This document shows, piece by piece, positions 1-13,287 of a stretch of DNA of 64,000 nucleotides. Each line of letters opens with the position of its first letter. Position 1 is the first letter of the stretch. This DNA comes from Amoebidium appalachense (lineage: Eukaryota; Ichthyosporea): contig CAVNZM010000009.1 of NCBI GenBank assembly GCA_963693365.1, positions 5,022,001-5,086,000 on the forward strand, written 5' to 3'. The position numbers were made by a program, and so were the translations under genes. The notes under the pieces are model-generated. The model had not been told where the DNA came from, ran no database searches, and saw nothing but the letters and a program-made list of their open reading frames with translations.

Positions 1-410
1 CAATACTAGTGAACAAACAAGGAGTGGTTCATTGGTCGAGTGGGGAGAATCAATACATGCATCCCCCCCCCCCCCCCCCCCATCCCCCCCCACCCCCTCC
101 CCTTCCAGTCTCCTTCTGCCTAGGGAGCATCTGTCTTCAGTGCCACTTTCTCGTTTTCTTTTCTTCTTTTCTTTGTTTCCTCTTCCCACCTTGCACTTTT
201 TTCGTCTCTTGCCCACACCTCATTCCCATTCTTTTCTACCCTTCCCTTCTGTTTTGCCTGTCCATTTACGCCTTTTCCTTTCTTCCTCTTCTCGTTTCCC
301 TCTCTTTCCCCCTTTCCTTCATTTCCTTCCCTTTTCCCTTTCTCTTTGCCCCCCGTTCCTTCTCTTCTCTTCTCCTTTCCTATTCTCCTCTCCCTTTATT
401 CTCTACATAC
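1..410 (-). other. ELP6 intron 5 (partial)
   Basis: The stretch left of ELP6 exon 5 is C/T-rich on the plus strand, with a C-run near 62-90. It follows the exon 5 donor (CAG then GTATGT on the minus strand). I see no exon resembling the ELP6 C-terminus here, so the terminal exon should lie outside the window. Confidence 0.6.
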
Positions 411-844
411 CTGCTCTGGGTCCTCGGAGTCCTCCTCATAGTGGCCCAGACTCACCACACACCCTCTGGCCTGAACACCGCATGGGTTAGATTACTATGT
501 AGACTTACATCGCTCACCCCAAAAAAATAAAATTAAAAATGATTAAAAATAAAATTAAAACCATTATGGAAAATCCCAAATAAAGATGAAAACTGAACAC
601 CCCTTCTCAATCATCTCCCTTCATACCTTTAACCACTGGATTGCTCTCTTCCTACTTATATAACAATCCTCCCCCCTCTCCCATCATCCCCCCCCCCCCC
701 CCCCCCCCCCACAAAAAAAAATAAATAAATAAAAAAATAATGATAATAAAATAATAATAATAATAAACCACACAACCCTTCCCTTCTTCCCCTTCATCAA
801 CTTTATGATCTCATGTGTGCTCTCGATGATATGTGGGGGGAGGG

Positions 845-880
<36 letters not shown>

Positions 881-3117
881 AAAATGTGTTACAGATAACG
901 GAGTACACATGACGGACAACACCATGAAGATTGCAAAGCACGCATAAACAAGTATGTGCAGCATAATGCAGCATAATGCAGCATAATGCAGCATAATCAG
1001 ATACCATACTCAGGGGTTGGCTAGGGAGTATAAAGACAGAGTGTGTGTGTGATGTTTCATACAGCAACAAACACAATTGACTACCTTGTTGCCTTGCATC
1101 ATCATATTCCGGCAGTAATGCACAAAATCCCTAACCTCCACCGGGGTATACCCGAGACTCAGCAGCGCCGTGACGTCATCCAAAATCACACACACGGGCC
1201 TCGCATCCTTCCCATCCCTGAACAACCCCTCGACTACATTCTTAACGAACATGTACAATTGGCGAATGTTTAACCTCTGGTTTTGATTGGGCGAGTCTGG
1301 TTTTCCCGATTGTGTTTGTGGCGGGTTTACGGTGGGCGTCTTGCCCAAAGGCAGAGAGGAGAGGCAGTCGATGACTGTGACCCGTCCGTCTGTCTGTGCC
1401 GTTTGTAGGTTGATTCCCTGTAAAATGGGAAAAACTATTAAAAACATAAAAGCAATTAAAAAAATTAAAAGGGTCATTATTGGCACTAATATAGCTTTTC
1501 GTCTTTCCCCATTGTGTCCCTCCTTCACCTCCTCCACGAACATGCTCAAGTTACTTCAAGGATTAGATCCCCCCTTCCCCCCCTCCCCCCTACACACATA
1601 CACCCACACACGACCCCCCCCCCCCCCCCCCCCCCCCCAAAAAAGGCAAAAAGAAGCAAAAGGAAAAAAGCAAACAGGAACAAGCACGCGCGTGCACACA
1701 AACACGCACACACACGCAAACACACACACACACGCCGACGGGCTGACAGAAAAACACATATACACCCTTAATATATTCTTCTGGTTCGGTTCCCCCCTTC
1801 CCCCCCCCCCCCCCCCCCCCAAACACACACACACACACACACACACATACAACACACACACACACACACACACACAACACATACACACACATTCTATCCC
1901 CCCCCCCCCCCCCCCCCCTCTGGCGCCCCTCCCATCTCACCAGCTCTCTTGCTTCCGAAGCCCTCGTTGGTCTCACACAAAACAACAAAGAGGGCAAAGA
2001 AAGGTTAAGTGGGTGTGTGGATAAACAATAGTACTCCAGCTCAAAAGGCATTTCTTGGCGATCACAAAAAAGAGGTGTGTGTGTGTGTCATGTTGTGCTT
2101 CTGGGATAGTTGATGTTGGGGATGGCAGGGTACGAGGGGATGGGGTAAGGGTTGGTGATATGGAGGTGGGGTGGGGAGGGTGGGTGAGTGTGTGAGTGTG
2201 TGTGTGTCTGGGGAGGGGGCGGGGCCGGAGGGGAGGGGGAGGGGGGGGGGAGATATATACCTGTTTCCGTGCCACGCAGAAATAGTGGTGAAAGGTCTGG
2301 GACAGACTGATTATGCATACCCGGCCATCCCCTGCGAGTTTGGTTGGTCAGAAGCGAAAAAAAAACTACACACAAGGTCAAAGTAGGAGGGATCAATCAC
2401 CGTCACGCAACAACCGATATGTCTGTAGTAGAAACATTAATGTTGATGATGATATGGTAAGCAGTACACTATTGTTGGTATAACAGACAATGTATAAGGA
2501 CATACATGTGAATTGACAGCAGACCCCCCCCCCCCCCCCCCCCCCCGCGCTCTCCCCCCTCACCCCCCTCCCACCACAAACCCCCAATCTTTCTAGACGC
2601 CTTTTCTGCACCATATCCCCTCTAAACTGAAACCGAATCCTTGTTGACAGTTCCCCCGCCCCCCCGCCCCCCTCCCCCCCCCACCACCACACACATACAC
2701 ACACCATGCACATCCACCTTCACATTTTGTTTCCCTTCCTCTCGACCAAATACACACGATGTTGTGTGTGCTTTGGTATCATGTTACAAACACCGACAGA
2801 TGGACGCATCATTGCTACATGGAAGCATTCAAGAACAAGCAACCGTGGCGACAAACGTTTGTATGCATAACTACCGCCATAGCCTAACCCCCCTCCCCCC
2901 CCCCCTCAAAACACACACACACACACACGTGCTCTTGCTGGCCCCCATTCCTCCTTCCCTCCACCCATCGAGGCAGCAATCAAGAAAACTTTAACAAAGA
3001 TACTTTAACTCAGTAAAAGAGGCTGTATGCATAGAGCCCCTCCCCTGCCAGTGTTTCTTGGAGATAAAGTAGGGCTAGTAGTTTTTTTCTTTTCTCGTTT
3101 TTTCCCGGGGAGGGGGG

Positions 3118-3167
<50 letters not shown>

Positions 3168-4006
3168 CTGGCTCTGATGCCAAACAGCTTATTCTCTCAC
3201 CTTTCAAGAACACGCTAATGAAGTGGTGGAGCAAGAAGTCGCCGTTGCATCCGATCATATCCGCTATGTGGTACAGCAACCCCTGTGTTGTGGGTGTATA
3301 TTTGTTAGAGATGGGAAACAAAAAAGGGAAACCGAAGACGGATAAGGCAGAGTAGAATTACACCTGGAGAAAGCGAGGGAGGGGAAGAGGGCGGGAGGGA
3401 GGGAGGGGAGGGAGGGAGGGGAGGAGGGGTTGTGGGGGAAGGGGGGGGAGGGGGGAGGGGGAGAGGGGGGAAGTAGAACAAGGAGAGAAAGATTGGGAGA
3501 GAGGGAGGGCAAGCGAGAGAAGAGGTGCGAGGAGGAAGCAGAGAGAGAGGAGCAGGAAGGAGTTGATAAGAGAAGGAATGTGGATGGGCACTTCTGCCAC
3601 GAGAGTGAACTTTTGAGCTTGTGCAAAAACTAAAGTTCAGGTGCGAATTTTGATGGGTGGAGCATCAGAGGGGGAAACGGGAAAGGGGGCCGATGGAGGA
3701 GGGGGGTGGGGAGAAGGAGGGGAGGGGACAGGGGCGAGGGGCGGAGGGCAGGAGGGGAGAGGGGGGGGGGGAGGGGGGGGGGGGGGGGGTTGAATGTAAG
3801 TAGCCCTTTGAAAACGGTGCGAGGGGCATTGAGAGAAAGCGACAATGAAAATCGCAGCAATGAAACGACACAACCACGCACGTCCGGCGGGGGCTTCAAC
3901 AAGACTGCAGGGTTGGTCAGAAAAGCACCCCAATAAACCCTACTCGACATACCTGTGGAAGCTGGCGGTCGCTGATGTCCAGAAGGGTATTGGCGTCGGA
4001 AAACAT
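411..4006 (-). CDS. ELP6: Elongator complex subunit 6 (ELP6), 3' end missing
   Basis: ELP6 is part of the Elp4-Elp5-Elp6 ring of Elongator, which modifies wobble uridines of cytosolic tRNAs; the family has a RecA-like fold without a working ATPase site. Five coding exons read on the minus strand: 4006-3953, 3282-3201, 2331-2261, 1417-1085 and 470-411. All borders are GT-AG and phases agree. Exon 1 begins MFSDANTLLDISDRQLPQ, like the family N-terminus; exon 2 holds GCNGDFLLHHFISVFLK; exon 3 holds VCIISLSQTFHHYF; exon 4 holds CVILDDVTALLSLGYTP followed by VRDFVHYCR, the best family signature; exon 5 is acidic. About 200 residues are present against 266 in human, so the last ~60 lie beyond position 1. 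The start is the first ATG of exon 1. The gene is divergent from CDC23. Identification is by recalled family sequence, not a search. Confidence 0.93.
957..1000. repeat. Short tandem repeat, unit about 10 bp, in ELP6 intron 4
   Basis: Four consecutive copies of GCAGCATAAT precede a diverged end. The array lies in ELP6 intron 4, next to a copy of the dispersed C-run-anchored element (879-960). Confidence 0.85.
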
Positions 4007-4029
4007 TTTCTCGTTTACGTTTACGGTTA

Positions 4030-4065
<36 letters not shown>

Positions 4066-5410
4066 AGACCTCTCTCTCTCTCTCGTTGCTCCCTCGCTTT
4101 CGAATAGCAGGTGATGATGACCGAGCTCGCTGTCTCCGAGTTGAGCTGCCAAGAGGCCGATATCATAAGACCCCGGCACGATTCCAAAATATAAATTTTT
4201 GGTAACGGGAATGTGCTCTCTTCATTGTTAGCAAATAAGGTTTTCTTGTTCAATACTACAGCTATTAAACTTTCTAGGGTTTTAGATTTTGGCGCCAAAT
4301 TGAAAATCGATTTCCCCCCGACCGTCTATGATACTACTCTTGAAGCTGGACACAACTGGCGCCCGGCAGAAACAGCACAACTAAGACCTGAAGTGCAGTG
4401 AATAGGGGGCATTGTTCTCTTGCTAGTGAGATACGGGCATGTGTAAGTTACGTTGGTTTGCGCGTTTCTGATGTGGTGAGGTAGGCTGCTCTACCGCGGA
4501 CTGGCTTAGCTGATCTCGTATTCCTGAAACAGAGCCCAACCACCACCGACTCGGAGCTAGTTTTCGAAGCGCCACCGTAGTTTGCTTATCCACATCAATA
4601 ACAGCTTGCAGTTTTACAGTTTTATAATTTATGACACCACTTTTACTTCGTCACACACTGTTCTACTACACCCTGAGGTGGAGGAGACCCTGCTGTCTGG
4701 CCCAAGCTTGGGGCCATGCTATGTAGATAGCTTGAAAAGGACACACGTGGTGTCCTTCCGGAAAACAGGTAGGCACAAATGATTTTTTCTAGTTGTTCTA
4801 CTGCTGGATTATTTCTGTCTCACTCTTCTTTTCTTTTTTGTTAGGGGGGGGGGGGGAGGGGAGGGGGGATGGGGTGGGGGTGGGGGGGGGGGAGGGGGAT
4901 GGGGTGGGTGGGGGGGGGGGGGGGGGGATCGGGGGATGGGAGGGCGGGGGAGGGGGAGGGGGAGGCAGGAGGGGGTAAGTCGAGGCAGGGGCGGTGAGGG
5001 GAGGGGGGGGGGGGGGGGGAGGGGGGGGGGTATAGAGTGGAAGGGAAAGAGGAGGGTAAAGGGGGGAGAAGTTTGAAATGGATAAGTGTGAGTAGGTGAC
5101 GTACCAAGGAAAGGGTGATTGAGGGGCTGCGCTTGGTTACGTGGGCTTCACGAAATCCTCACAGCATTGACTGTCTTGTCCAGAACTGTTACTATTCAAA
5201 GTACACCCTTCCCTGTTGCACTAGCAACGGCGAACTTCACTCTCTGGTTATTATGGGTTGCCTGACACACTGGATAGTTGTTCATGCAAATTATTTTTCT
5301 GTATCCTGGATCATCCACTCAATATCGTTGATGTGACACCCCTCACGCTCTACCTACTCGCTTGTTGTTCTGACGGTTGTGTTGTCTTAATTGGTTCGTA
5401 TCCAGGAAAA
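4007..5410. promoter_or_regulatory. Divergent ELP6-CDC23 intergenic/5' leader region
   Basis: About 1.4 kb separates the two start codons. It contains a (CT)n tract (about 4033-4084), an E2F-type palindrome (4287-4300), a G-rich block (4844-5040) and a likely CDC23 5' leader intron. The intron runs from a donor CAG|GTAGGC at about 4769 to an acceptor ending at 5404. The ATG at about 4717 upstream of that donor meets a stop within a few codons, so the leader looks non-coding. Transcription start sites cannot be read from sequence alone. Confidence 0.55.
4287..4300. promoter_or_regulatory. Palindromic E2F-type site upstream of CDC23/ELP6
   Basis: TTTTGGCGCCAAAT matches the E2F/DP consensus TTTSSCGC on both strands. 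It lies 0.28 kb upstream of the ELP6 start and 1.1 kb upstream of the CDC23 start. The same palindrome occurs upstream of SMC1. Binding is inferred. Confidence 0.5.
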
Positions 5411-5643
5411 ATGTGGAGGGGGATGGACAAGCGGGGTCTTGTCAAGGCGGAGCTGAGACGTGCAGCCAAGGATTCCTATGACCGAGGTTTATACCAATCG
5501 GCACAATGGTAAGTGCTCTCCTGAAATGCAGATCGCAGGCCAAGTTTCAAAGTTATGTGAGATCGTTAATTGACCTGGAGAGAGGCAATTTCCACTTGCA
5601 CGTCTATCCACCATAATTCTTCCTTCCAGAGTCCCCCGTAACC

Positions 5644-5721
<78 letters not shown>

Positions 5722-5740
5722 ACCCAAAAAAAACAAATAA

Positions 5741-5800
<60 letters not shown>

Positions 5801-6339
5801 GTGTGTGTGTGGGGGGTGTGGGGGGGGGGGGGGGGGGGGGGGAGGGGGGAGGACGACAACACACGCCCACCCTGAAAATCCTGAAGCCAACCAATACTGG
5901 CACTCGTTAAAGCGTTATAACCTCCCCCTTTTTCTTCTTCACTAATTTTTATTCATGCCTTCCGTGGTGTATCTACTCTGTTCACTTTTCTTCTCCTTTT
6001 CTTTTTGTTCATGCCAACCATAGTGTGTGCATCTTGAACGAACTCTCCGGTCCTTTTCCTGGCCGTCTTGAATTTTTTTCCCTCCACTAATTTGCTTCCG
6101 TCATCCCCCTCCTCCCCTCCCCTCCCACCCTCTTCTTCGTCCTCTTCTCTCTTTTCTTTCCTTTCTTTTTTTTTCCCCCCAGGTCCAACGAGCATGCACG
6201 GGCCATCCACTGCCCTACCCCATGTCCGTTTTCTGCCCCTCAATACGACCCCCAGTTCCAAGAAGAGTATGACCTATATATGGTAAACCCCCTCCCCCAC
6301 CCCCACCACCCGTGCGCGCACAGACACACACACACACAC

Positions 6340-6382
<43 letters not shown>

Positions 6383-6510
6383 AGACACAGACACACACAC
6401 AATCACACTCACACTCACTCATACCCACGGCTCACACACTCACACTCACATTTAGATTCAAACACTCAGGCGTACGCACACGCGCACGAACTCATGCACA
6501 CGCATGCACA

Positions 6511-6576
<66 letters not shown>

Positions 6577-6780
6577 ACAGGCCTACGCACGTGCACACAC
6601 ATGCACGCACACACACACACCAACTTGTGCACGGACACTCAGAGGCATAGCACACACACACACACATGCACACATGAGAACACACACCACACATACACGT
6701 AAACACACATACACAGTAGGGAGACAGAGAGAGAGCGGGCGTGAGTGAAGAGAGAGAGAGAGAGTGAGCGAGCGAGAGAG

Positions 6781-6821
<41 letters not shown>

Positions 6822-6880
6822 GGGCGGGGGAGGGGGGATGAGGGAGAGAGAAAGAGGGGGGGGAGAGAGATGACTACACA

Positions 6881-6916
<36 letters not shown>

Positions 6917-7867
6917 AGAAAGAGGGGGGGGGGGGGGGGGGGGGAGGAGAAGAAACAATTCGGATGCACACACATGCACATCCAACCCACACAGCATACA
7001 TGCACCGCGAAAAGGGATATAATCCCCATGCTATTCCAGATACGCAAAAGGTGATACTGACATGACACACACACGCACAGGCAGCCATGGTTACGTTCCA
7101 GAACAGAGAATACAACCGTACCCAGTGGATGCTCAAAGGTACCACGAGCAACATCTGCAGATTTGTCAGAGCATACAGCTCTTATTTGGTATAAGAGACC
7201 CCCCCCCCCCCCCTCCCCCCCCCCCCCCCCCCCCCCCCCTTCCCCCCACCCACCCACCCTTCCCCCTCCCTTTCTCTCCCCCACCTCCCAGTTCCCCCCT
7301 CGCCGATTTGTTTTGAAAGGAGCATGGGGGGCTCCTGACCGTGTTCGGAGCATAATTCTCCTGCAGCGGTTCTTGAGTGAATAAGTAACATAAAGACATC
7401 AGTCTCGAAACCAGGGTTATTTATATCCGGCAGTATCTTTTTTTTTGTTGGTGGTGGCAGTGGTGGTGGTGGTGGTGTAGGGGGGGGGGGGTATATTAAG
7501 CTTCAATGACGGAGGGCAGAGAGGGAGGGGAAGTTTGTGGAAAAGGGTCCTTTTTGTCTTGAAGAAACTTAGCAGAGGCGATAGGTGTCCAAGGAATTTA
7601 TGATAGCGGAGAAGGAGCATTTTTTATATATATTAAGAATAGAAAAGGAGTCAGAGAGATGACCGAGAGAGAGGGGGGGGGGGGGGGGGGGGGGGGGATG
7701 GTGAAAGATTGAGGAATGGAGAAAATCCGGGGGCGGGGAAGGGACGGGGGGGGGGGGGGGGGGGTGAGAAGATAGCAGGGACTTATCAGTTTGGGTGTTC
7801 CCATCAGGAAGGTGCAAGGGTGCTAGAAGAAGAAACACCGGATTTGTTGGGTCGGTACCCCTCCCCC

Positions 7868-7898
<31 letters not shown>

Positions 7899-8255
7899 AA
7901 CCACCCTCAGGTGTCCACATATATTGGGCCTGCAAGCCTCTACAGGTGTATGTGTACGCACACACAACAGCCAACACGCACATACACACACACACACACA
8001 CACACCACATACTGCTTGCGCACACACACACCATGCATGCACACCGCCAGGCACACAGACACACACACGGCAGATGCACCCACCCACACACACGTAGACG
8101 AGCTCAAGCACCCACACCCGCACAAGTGTGCACATATCGCGCCTTCTCAACCCCCTCCCCCCACTCCCCCCTCTCCTCTCCTCCCGTCCCCCCATCATCC
8201 CTCTTTGCAAAAATTGTTGATCCAACCATCTTACCCGTCATTTGTGTCCTGGCCG

Positions 8256-8286
<31 letters not shown>

Positions 8287-8746
8287 TTTATATCCCAACA
8301 AACACGTCTACAATGCTTTCACTGAAAACGGCCTCCAATCAGAACAGGGCTGAATTTGCGATACGATTGGATGGCGGTCTGAATTTTACGCCTGGCCGGC
8401 GCCCGGGAATCTTGAGCGAAGCAAAACTTATTTCATAGTTCAAGCCGCGGCCTATCGCAAAAGCCTCTCTTTAATCTGATTGGTGGCCGTTTTCAGTGCA
8501 AGCAATGTACATACTACACACACTCACACAGGTAAACACACTCACATCACATAAGAATTATATACAGTAGAAAAACTATTGATTTTTTGTACATAATGCT
8601 TGATCAATGCAGTATGCTTCCGACTATGCGCAACCGGTCAAATTACACGGACACTCACACACTCATTCACTCAATCACTTACTCACCCTCTCACCCACTC
8701 ACTCCACACACACGCACACACACACACACACACACGAACGCACGCG

Positions 8747-8796
<50 letters not shown>

Positions 8797-9715
8797 TTTA
8801 CTTATGACTAAATATATATGCATATATGTAAACCTAGTGAAGTCGGGTTGTTGTGTTCTAACTTTCCACCACTACAGGTGGTACAGGTGCCGAACAGAGT
8901 GCCAATAAATCTCTCCAACCACTAAGATTAGAGATGCAAAATTGGGATACCCAACGCCCAATGGATGGCTTCGAACTTTGGCTGTATGCCCCCCCCCCTG
9001 ATGATGGGCTCTGTTCCAGTATCTTCTGCCTGCACGCTTAAATTGTTTGATTTTGGATTTTCCCATTTTGTGACGTTTTGTTGATGCTCGTTGTTGTCTC
9101 CTCCGTATTTCCAACCCTCTAACGCATACATCACCCCCCCCCCCCCCCCCCCCCCCCCCCGCCGCCACGCAGCCGCCTTTTCCTCCCATGTTTCGTGCAC
9201 CCCTCCTCCCCCCTTCCCCCCCCCCCCACCTTTCCCCACGCCCCCGGCACACACATGCCTTATTTTGGTTTTCAGCATGGCACCCATTGTTAGGAAGGAG
9301 CAAATGTGTATTAGGTCGTAGCAGGTGGTGCACACTCTTGTTTTGGTGGTATTAGGTAAAACTACTCGGTCTGTGCCGATATTCCTCGCATCAGCAAATA
9401 CCATTGAACATCACGTTGGTGTCTATCCAATGTGCCAATGGTAATTTCCCGGTGTTTACCCTAACGCTGACTGGTATATATCCCTCGAATGAATAAACCT
9501 GACCTGACCTGACCGGTATAGACCCCTCAAACCATGACCATCCCAACCCTAACCGGGATATAACCCCGATGCAGCTACGGTGTTATTCAGAAGGAGCTAG
9601 GCAACAGGGAGGCAGCCAAAGCCCTTTTTGTCAAGGCCGTCGGTGTCTACCCGGCACACTTTGCACCGTGGGAGGAGCTAGTGTCTATGGTGGAGACAGT
9701 GGAGGAGGTGGGTGG

Positions 9716-9754
<39 letters not shown>

Positions 9755-10005
9755 GGGGGGGAGGGGGGGGGGGGAGGGGGGGGGAGGGGGAGGGGGAAGG
9801 GGGGGGGGGGGGGGGGGACGGTGGTGGTGGTGGGAGGGGGAAGGGGGGGGTGTGGGGGTGGGTGGGTTTGGGTGGGGAGGGGGGAGGGCTGGGGAGGGGG
9901 GGGGGTTGTGGGTGGGTGTAGGGAAAATGGGGATGGTGGTGGTGGTGGTGGGGATGGTGGGGAGAGAGGAAGAGGTGGGTGGGTGGGTGGGTGGATGGGT
10001 TGGTT

Positions 10006-10040
<35 letters not shown>

Positions 10041-10049
10041 TGTGGGGGT

Positions 10050-10097
<48 letters not shown>

Positions 10098-10253
10098 TGT
10101 GTGTATACGTGTGCGCGCACACACGCTGGTACTGCTGGCGAGTGGGTAAGTGAGGGGAAGGGGAGGGAGGGAAGGGGGAGAGGGGAGGGGGGGAGAGTGA
10201 GGGGGCGGTCTCAGTGCTGGTGGTGTTGTTTGTGTGTGTATGTGTGTGTGTGT

Positions 10254-10305
<52 letters not shown>

Positions 10306-10602
10306 GGAGTGGGGGGTGGAGGGGGTGATTGGTAACTAAGGGCAAATAGGGTGAGACTGGTTGTTGTTGTGTTGGGTGCTGGTGGTGGCGGCGATTGGGC
10401 CGGTTGTGTGTGTGTGTGTTTGTTTAAAAGGGGTCGGGGGGGATAGTTGATGAGTTTGTTTGGTAGGGATGTGTCTGTGTGTTTGTGTGTGTGTCTGTGT
10501 GTGTGTGTGGGGGGGGGGGTAGGGAAGGGGAGGAGGGGGCTTATTAGCGTCCTTGAGATAAGGCTGGATAGGTTGGTGAGTTTGAGCATTATCGAGTGGC
10601 TG

Positions 10603-10663
<61 letters not shown>

Positions 10664-11107
10664 TGTGTGTGTGTGTGTGAATGTGCGTGGTTCTTTCTGC
10701 GTTATTTGGGCACTTGTACAGCCACCATTCCATTTTCCATTAGTGTTCTATGTCGGGTTTGTTCTATAATGTTTTTTGTCAGGATTTTGGGGTTTTGTGT
10801 GTTTTTACCCTTCCCTTGCAATAGTGGAAAGGATCACGAAATGGCTTACCCTCAACCGATTACAGGCAGAATCCCTGGGTCTTCCAGAACACTTCATGAA
10901 AGACTTTTTTCTCGCACATCTCAAACTAGGTACCTGACACCCTCCCCCTCCCCCCTCCCCGCCCTCTCCCTTTCCCCTCGTATCCCCCATCTCTCCACCC
11001 CACATACAAACCTTTCCCCGTGCCACCCATCCATCCACACCCCCGGTCCTGTCCCTTCCCAATGCACTTTCTATGGTTGTAGCTGTGTAGATACATGTTA
11101 AATCCTT

Positions 11108-11150
<43 letters not shown>

Positions 11151-11763
11151 GTGGTGGGGGGAGAAGGGGGGGGGGAAGGGGGGGGGGGGGGGGGGGAAGG
11201 ATTGCAATTAAGGAACAGAACCACAAAGAATAGGAATGTTTTTTTGTTTTTTTTTCGTTTTTTTTTGCAACCGTTTATGAATGCCGCGTGTTGCTTTGTC
11301 AACGAAAACCACTGGATACACAAAAACGCCAGTCGAACCATGACTTAAACCTCAACCCCATCCCTCACCTCTTTTCTCTGCTCTCCACCCCCCCCCCCCC
11401 CCCCCCCTCACACACACTTTCACAGCTCTCCCCGACACTTCAGTTGGATACAATGTGTGTACATTCCTTCCAGCCCTCCCCTCCCCCCCCCCCCCCCCCT
11501 TTCTCTGCGTTTTAAACATGCTTATCTGCAATAAGGCTTCCAGCCTCCCCCCCCCCCCTCTCCCCCCCCCTCCCCCTCTCTTCCTCTGTGTTTTAAACAT
11601 ATGCTTATCTGCAATAAGGTTTCCCGTGGTGAATTTGTGATTCGTACGTATACCACACATTGCACCCCCGCCTCTCCCTTCCCCTCCCCTCCCCCCTCCC
11701 CTCCTCCCCCCCTCCCCTCCCCCTCCCCCCCCCCCCCCCCCCCGCCCCGCGCGGCGGCGCGTG

Positions 11764-11794
<31 letters not shown>

Positions 11795-11898
11795 GCCCGC
11801 CACACCTATTTACATTCCGTTCACATGCACAGCGCTTGTGCAACGTCAAACGTCAGCCCCCCCCCCCCCCTCCCCCCCTCCTCCCTCCCTCCCCCCCA

Positions 11899-11930
<32 letters not shown>

Positions 11931-12241
11931 CCACACCTACTCCTACACTCAACCCCCTTACCCCCTCCCCCCACCCCTTCCCCCTCACTTCCCCCCCACC
12001 CCCCACCCCCCCCTCCCCCCCACCCCCCCCCCCCCCCCGCCCCGCCCCTCCCCCTCCTTCCCGTCTGTTTGGGGATGTGCTGCACTTCAATATTCTCCGT
12101 GTGCTTTGGAAACACTTCTTTTGGTCGTGAATGTCTACATTCTACTCTGTAACACATTCTGACCCCCCCACCCCGTCCCACCCACCCTCCCCACACACAC
12201 ACATGCTCAATAACACACCCGTTGCACTTATCTATCTCGTA

Positions 12242-12294
<53 letters not shown>

Positions 12295-13256
12295 CACAGA
12301 GCTAGTGCACAGCGAGGATGCCATAGAGCACTATCTTAGCCTTCAGGAGGTTTTTCCCGACAGCTGCTACGTGCTCTCACAGATGGCTGTGGCACACTAT
12401 AACTCGAGAGGTCCTTAACCCCCCTCCCCTCCCCCTCCCCCCCTCCCCCCACCCTACCCCAACCCTCCTTTACCGCTTTTCTCTTCCTTTCAACTCCTCC
12501 TTGCTCCCTTTTTTTTATAAATATTGTATGCCTATTAGCCCAATATGGGATCGTGAGTGTGTGTACCTTATTGTGTTCGGTTGGTTGGTGACATAAAAAT
12601 GAGACCTAATGGCAAGTAAAACACAAAAAGGAAACACTTTTGTCTCGTCCCACTCGAAATCTTTTGTTTGTTTTTTTAAAAAAAACAAAAAAAAAACGTC
12701 CAACACGACCGCTCTTGCTTCCAAAATCGAAAGAGAACAAACTTTTGTCTAATATATCACGACAACCTTTACTCAACAAACATATATCCTTTTTCTAACA
12801 CGACAGCTCTTACTCAAAAACCGCATTTTCTAATCTCCTCTGTCACGATGATATCTGTTAAAAAAAACCACATTTCTTAGTCTCTTTATAACACAGTACC
12901 ATGTTCCCATGCACAGACTTTGACCCAGCACAAAGTATATTCGAAGAGATCCGAAAGAGGGACCCCCTCAGGCTAGAGGGTATGGACATGTATTCGAACA
13001 TTCTATACGTCAAGGGTTTGAAGGTGTGTACCCCCGCCGCCGCCGCCGCACGCCCGCACCCACCACTCCCCACAACCACCCCAAACACCACCACCACCAC
13101 CACCACTACCCACCACCCACTCATCTATGCCACCACCCCCTCCCCGGGTGGGGTCTACGAATGGCGCACCGGTTTGTGCGCGAGAGTTCTTTTTTTTTTT
13201 CCCGCAGACGCTACACAGGCTCACAAAAGGAACACATGCGCGCAAGCAAGCACACA

Positions 13257-13287
<31 letters not shown>

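Larger units (their letters stand above)
5411..9711 (+). other. CDC23: CDC23 exons 1-6: N-terminal APC8 domain
   Basis: These exons encode the conserved N-terminal region seen in all CDC23 proteins. Exon 1 has [20 protein letters not shown] followed by a tryptophan split by intron 1. Exon 3 has [12 protein letters not shown]. The 43-nt exon 4 (LEEETPDLL) covers the variable acidic linker. Exon 5 has [10 protein letters not shown], its last leucine split by intron 5. Exon 6 has a helical repeat ending [10 protein letters not shown]. Exon 4 is tiny but needed: exon 3 ends in phase 0 and exon 5 must start with two bases of a codon. Confidence 0.92.

Noticed and set aside
1418-1549. Apparent membrane segment just upstream of ELP6 exon 4 (ILVPIMTLLIFLIAFMFLIV)
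   Set aside because: It is the polypyrimidine tract and end of intron 3 read in frame; the acceptor TTTTACAG at 1418 separates it from the true exon, and exon 3 joins in phase without it.
9490-9515. GACCTGACCTGACC as a telomere-like or hormone-response repeat
   Set aside because: It is only three short units inside a larger tandem array ending at a splice site, so the array explains it better.
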